Below the pieces are notes generated by a model that did no database searches, was not told the DNA's origin, and was given only the letters and a program-made list of their open reading frames with translations. Source: Alkalimonas sp. (GTDB lineage Bacteria > Pseudomonadota > Gammaproteobacteria > Enterobacterales > Alteromonadaceae). Taken from it: a stretch of DNA of 7,196 nt. Within the stretch, counting starts at the first letter, position 1. Each line of letters starts with the position of its first letter. Made by a program: the position numbers and the translations under genes. The stretch lies in contig SKGJ01000393.1 in the NCBI GenBank assembly GCA_007117525.1, positions 1-7,196 of the forward strand, given 5' to 3'. Shown here piece after piece: positions 5,140 to 7,196 of the stretch.

Positions 5140-5835
5140 ATGTCGTCAAAACAACAGCATGGGTCCGTTGCCGAACAGGTGGACCAGACCCATTCGACTG
5201 AGCCGACCGTTCAATCGTCACAGGAATGGGTGTCTGCCGCTGCAGATGGAGAAGCTATTTCGGAGCAGCAGCTGCATCAGCTGTGCGACAACGCCTCCTT
5301 GCAACAGCATTACGAACGTTATCACTTGATTGGTGCTGCGCTCCGTAACGAGTTAGCCCCCAAGCTGCCAGCGGATTTTAGTGCCAGTTTTGCCGCCCGT
5401 TTGCAGCAAGAACCGGTGCATCAGTTGGTCGTGCATCGCTCATTCTTCCATCGTATTCAGCAGGGGATGCGTCAGGCTGCGAACAGCGAATGGTTGAAGC
5501 CGACGGCTCAGACCGCTATTGCTGCCAGTGTTGCCTTAATGGCGGTGTTGGGTGTGCAGTACGTGCAGCAGCCCTACGAGCAAGAGTTGATGTCGCCTCT
5601 GCCTGTGTTGCATACTCAGCCAGTTTCCGGTTTTGCTACCCCGGTAAGTTTGAGTCAGACTACGGTGGATGACCGTCTGGAACAGCATGCGCACCAAGCC
5701 ATGCTGGAGCAACAACGCCGCTTGCAGGATTTACTGAATGCTCACCATCAACAGGTACGGGTGTTGGAGCAGTCTGCATTGTTGAACGAGCAAGCGCCGG
5801 TGGTGACCGAGCCGGAGCCTGACGGAAATTACTAA
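5140..5835 (+). CDS. rseA: Anti-sigma-E factor RseA
   Basis: Inner-membrane protein holding RpoE inactive. Length is 231 aa from this ATG (E. coli 216). The cytoplasmic sigma-binding domain covers about 29-95 (EWVSAAADGE, YERYHLIGAALRNEL). One membrane segment spans about 122-142 (AQTAIAASVALMAVLGVQYV). The periplasmic tail is rich in Gln and His. ATPVSLS (166-172) aligns with the DegS cut in E. coli (Val148-Ser149), here Val169-Ser170. Ala129-Ser130 in the membrane aligns with the RseP cut (Ala108-Cys109). The helix EQQRRLQDLLNAHHQQVRVL (190-209) matches the E. coli RseB-binding region. An N-terminal extension of about 28 residues precedes the usual start of the domain. ATGs at 5125, 5134 and 5140 are in frame; 5140 is chosen for AGGA (5130-5133) six bases upstream. 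A three-codon frame (5117-5128) sits between rpoE and rseA. Confidence 0.95.
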   Translation: MSSKQQHGSVAEQVDQTHSTEPTVQSSQEWVSAAADGEAISEQQLHQLCDNASLQQHYERYHLIGAALRNELAPKLPADFSASFAARLQQEPVHQLVVHRSFFHRIQQGMRQAANSEWLKPTAQTAIAASVALMAVLGVQYVQQPYEQELMSPLPVLHTQPVSGFATPVSLSQTTVDDRLEQHAHQAMLEQQRRLQDLLNAHHQQVRVLEQSALLNEQAPVVTEPEPDGNY

Positions 5836-6779
5836 TGCGATGGTCCTTGCTGCTGCTGCTGGTCAGCAGCCTGTTGCTTCCCCCGCTGCTGCTGGCAGAT
5901 ACCAAAGGCTGGCAGCTGTTTCAACAAAGCCAGGATGCTGTTCGAAATCATAATTTTGATGTGTCCTATGTGGTTTTCAAAGGCGAACAGGTCACCAGTT
6001 TCCGCTGGTTGCACGGCGTGCATCAAGAGCAACAACTGGAACAACTGGTGCCGATGGATGTCGATGGCATCGATATCTTACGTAAAGGCAAGGTGGTTTA
6101 TTACCTGACCCCGGAACGTCCCGTTTTAATAACGCTCAGCTCCTACATCAAAGAATTGCCTTCTTTACTTTATCAGCCTGTGGCTGACTTAAAGCAGTTG
6201 TACGATCCCGTTTCCGGCAGTGTCAGCCAGATGGGAGGCCGTTCTGCGCAGTTGCTTAGGTTAACCGCTTTTCATCCGGGCCGGTTAAGCTACTGGCTAT
6301 GGCTGGATGTTGAGACGGGTTTTCCACTAAGGATTGATACCGTGGCTGAGGGGCACCAGTTGCTGGAGCGTTGGCAAGTCACGCACATGCTGCTGTCTCC
6401 GCAGTTGCCGGAAGCGCTAAAGGCGTTGTTGGATTTACCTTTGCCTCAACCCGACAAGCAGCACTTGCAACCCGTAGCAACACCGCCTCAGGCCTCGAAC
6501 ATTGAGCTGGCCTGGCTGCCTTCGGGCTTTAAGCAGGTCGAAGACCCATTGGTGGTGCCGTCGCTTGGCGTGCCGTTGTTGCATTATTGGCTGCTCAGCG
6601 ACGGTTTGCATCAGGTGTCGGTTTTTGTACAAAAGCCCAACCGTCAGCCAGCCCAGGCCTACCGTGATGGTGCCACTACCATTTATGTGCATTCGACCGA
6701 ACAGTTTGATGTCACTGTAATTGGGCCTGTCACCCTGGAGATTGCGCGGCAAATTGCCGCAGCTGTGCGTTATGATTGA
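5835..6779 (+). CDS. rseB: Sigma-E factor regulatory protein RseB (periplasmic)
   Basis: 314 residues (E. coli 318). RseB binds the periplasmic part of RseA and shields it from DegS; off-pathway lipopolysaccharide or mislocalised lipoprotein releases it. A signal peptide is clear: MRW, a Leu-rich core to about residue 20, and likely cleavage after Ala21 (LLLA/DTKG). The large lipoprotein-carrier-like domain covers about 24-200 (FDVSYVVFKG, RKGKVVYYLTPERP, YIKELPSLLYQPVADLKQLYDPV, YWLWLDVETGFPLRIDTV). After a Pro/Gln-rich linker (203-219) comes the smaller domain (about 222-314; LAWLPSGFKQV, YWLLSDGLHQVSVFV, TVIGPVTLEIARQIAAAV). The ATG shares one base with the rseA stop (TAATG), so translation is probably coupled, with GGA eight bases upstream. 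Confidence 0.96.
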   Translation: MRWSLLLLLVSSLLLPPLLLADTKGWQLFQQSQDAVRNHNFDVSYVVFKGEQVTSFRWLHGVHQEQQLEQLVPMDVDGIDILRKGKVVYYLTPERPVLITLSSYIKELPSLLYQPVADLKQLYDPVSGSVSQMGGRSAQLLRLTAFHPGRLSYWLWLDVETGFPLRIDTVAEGHQLLERWQVTHMLLSPQLPEALKALLDLPLPQPDKQHLQPVATPPQASNIELAWLPSGFKQVEDPLVVPSLGVPLLHYWLLSDGLHQVSVFVQKPNRQPAQAYRDGATTIYVHSTEQFDVTVIGPVTLEIARQIAAAVRYD

Positions 6780-7196
6780 GCAAATTGCCACAGTGCGAAA
6801 GCTTGAGCCGGGTGGTGTTTGGTTGGAGACCACCCCGGTGACCACCTGCCATTCCTGCCACGCCAGTGAGCAATGCGGCACCGGGGTGGTGGCGAAAACC
6901 TTTACGCCCAGACGCTCTCAGTTTTTTTTAGTGACTAGCACGGACTTGTTACCCGGGCAAAAAGTACGCATCGCCACCACGGAGCAGCAGCTGTTGCTGG
7001 CCGCTTTTTCATTGTATCTGATGCCGCTGCTGTTGATGATGGGCGGGGTGCTGCTGGGATCCTGGTTGCTGCCTGCTGTTGCGGAGTGGGTCTGGATAGG
7101 GCTGGCCTTGCTGTTGCTTTGGGGCGGCTATCGGCTGGCAGGGCATTTTGCCCATCGGTTGGAGCGCGATGCGGTCCGGTTGCTCGAAGTCTTGCC
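6772..7196 (+). CDS. rseC: SoxR-reducing/sigma-E regulatory membrane protein RseC (truncated by window edge)
   Basis: The ATG at 6772 overlaps the end of rseB by 8 bases (ATGATTGA), and the frame stays open to the right edge: 141 full codons of a protein about 159 long in E. coli. The start MIEQIATV resembles the E. coli MIKEWATV. A cytosolic Cys cluster Cys26-x2-Cys29-x5-Cys35 (CHSCHASEQC) follows, matching the family's CxxC plus Cys pattern and possibly holding an Fe-S or redox centre. Then PGQKVRIATTE (61-71) and two membrane segments (about 75-99 and 103-121). RseC is a minor positive modulator of sigma-E in E. coli; related proteins serve SoxR reduction (with the Rsx complex) or other electron-transfer systems. 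No separate ribosome site is evident, so translation probably depends on rseB. Confidence 0.93.
   Translation, partial: MIEQIATVRKLEPGGVWLETTPVTTCHSCHASEQCGTGVVAKTFTPRRSQFFLVTSTDLLPGQKVRIATTEQQLLLAAFSLYLMPLLLMMGGVLLGSWLLPAVAEWVWIGLALLLLWGGYRLAGHFAHRLERDAVRLLEVL

Overview
The window looks like a piece of a gammaproteobacterial chromosome. Protein content and gene order (ygfZ, sdhE-ygfX, nadB, rpoE-rseA-rseB-rseC) are the conserved arrangement known from Enterobacterales, Vibrio, Shewanella and other Alteromonadales-like bacteria. The proteins are collinear with the Escherichia coli ones but clearly diverged. An Alteromonadales/Chromatiaceae-type genus such as Rheinheimera or Alkalimonas is my best guess, from overall feel only. 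No tRNA, rRNA, CRISPR array, insertion sequence or phage gene was seen.

Layout. On the left, three minus-strand genes: the first 40 codons of a membrane-anchored protein, probably an M23-type peptidoglycan peptidase (1-122), with its own sigma-70 promoter; then an intrinsic terminator that ends the unit ygfZ (760-1740) -> SlyD-type FKBP prolyl isomerase (263-748). A 331-base gap (1741-2071) separates ygfZ from the divergent plus-strand pair sdhE-ygfX. Most of this gap is a run of five inverted repeats, two of them sharing a GCAGGGATGC core, lying between a good -10 box and the sdhE start. sdhE and ygfX overlap by 14 bases. ygfX converges on nadB (minus, 2757-4358), and the two stop codons abut with no base between them.

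A 180-base divergent region then separates nadB from the envelope-stress operon rpoE-rseA-rseB-rseC (plus, 4539 to beyond the right edge). This leader holds a good match to a sigma-E promoter, so the operon is probably self-activated. It also holds a short open frame of 30 or 19 codons whose stop codon overlaps the rpoE start as ATGA. That resembles the translationally coupled rseD leader of E. coli and is the least expected item here. Two GGA motifs around the rpoE ribosome binding site fit CsrA control.

How the genes work together. RpoE is the extracytoplasmic sigma factor, RseA its membrane anti-sigma factor, RseB the periplasmic co-inhibitor and RseC a membrane protein with a Cys cluster. 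The DegS and RseP cleavage positions known in E. coli RseA are recognisable here, with the same 40-residue spacing. The other genes deal with cofactors and protein maturation: YgfZ (folate-dependent Fe-S upkeep), SdhE (flavinylation of succinate dehydrogenase), NadB (the FAD enzyme starting NAD synthesis) and the FKBP prolyl isomerase.
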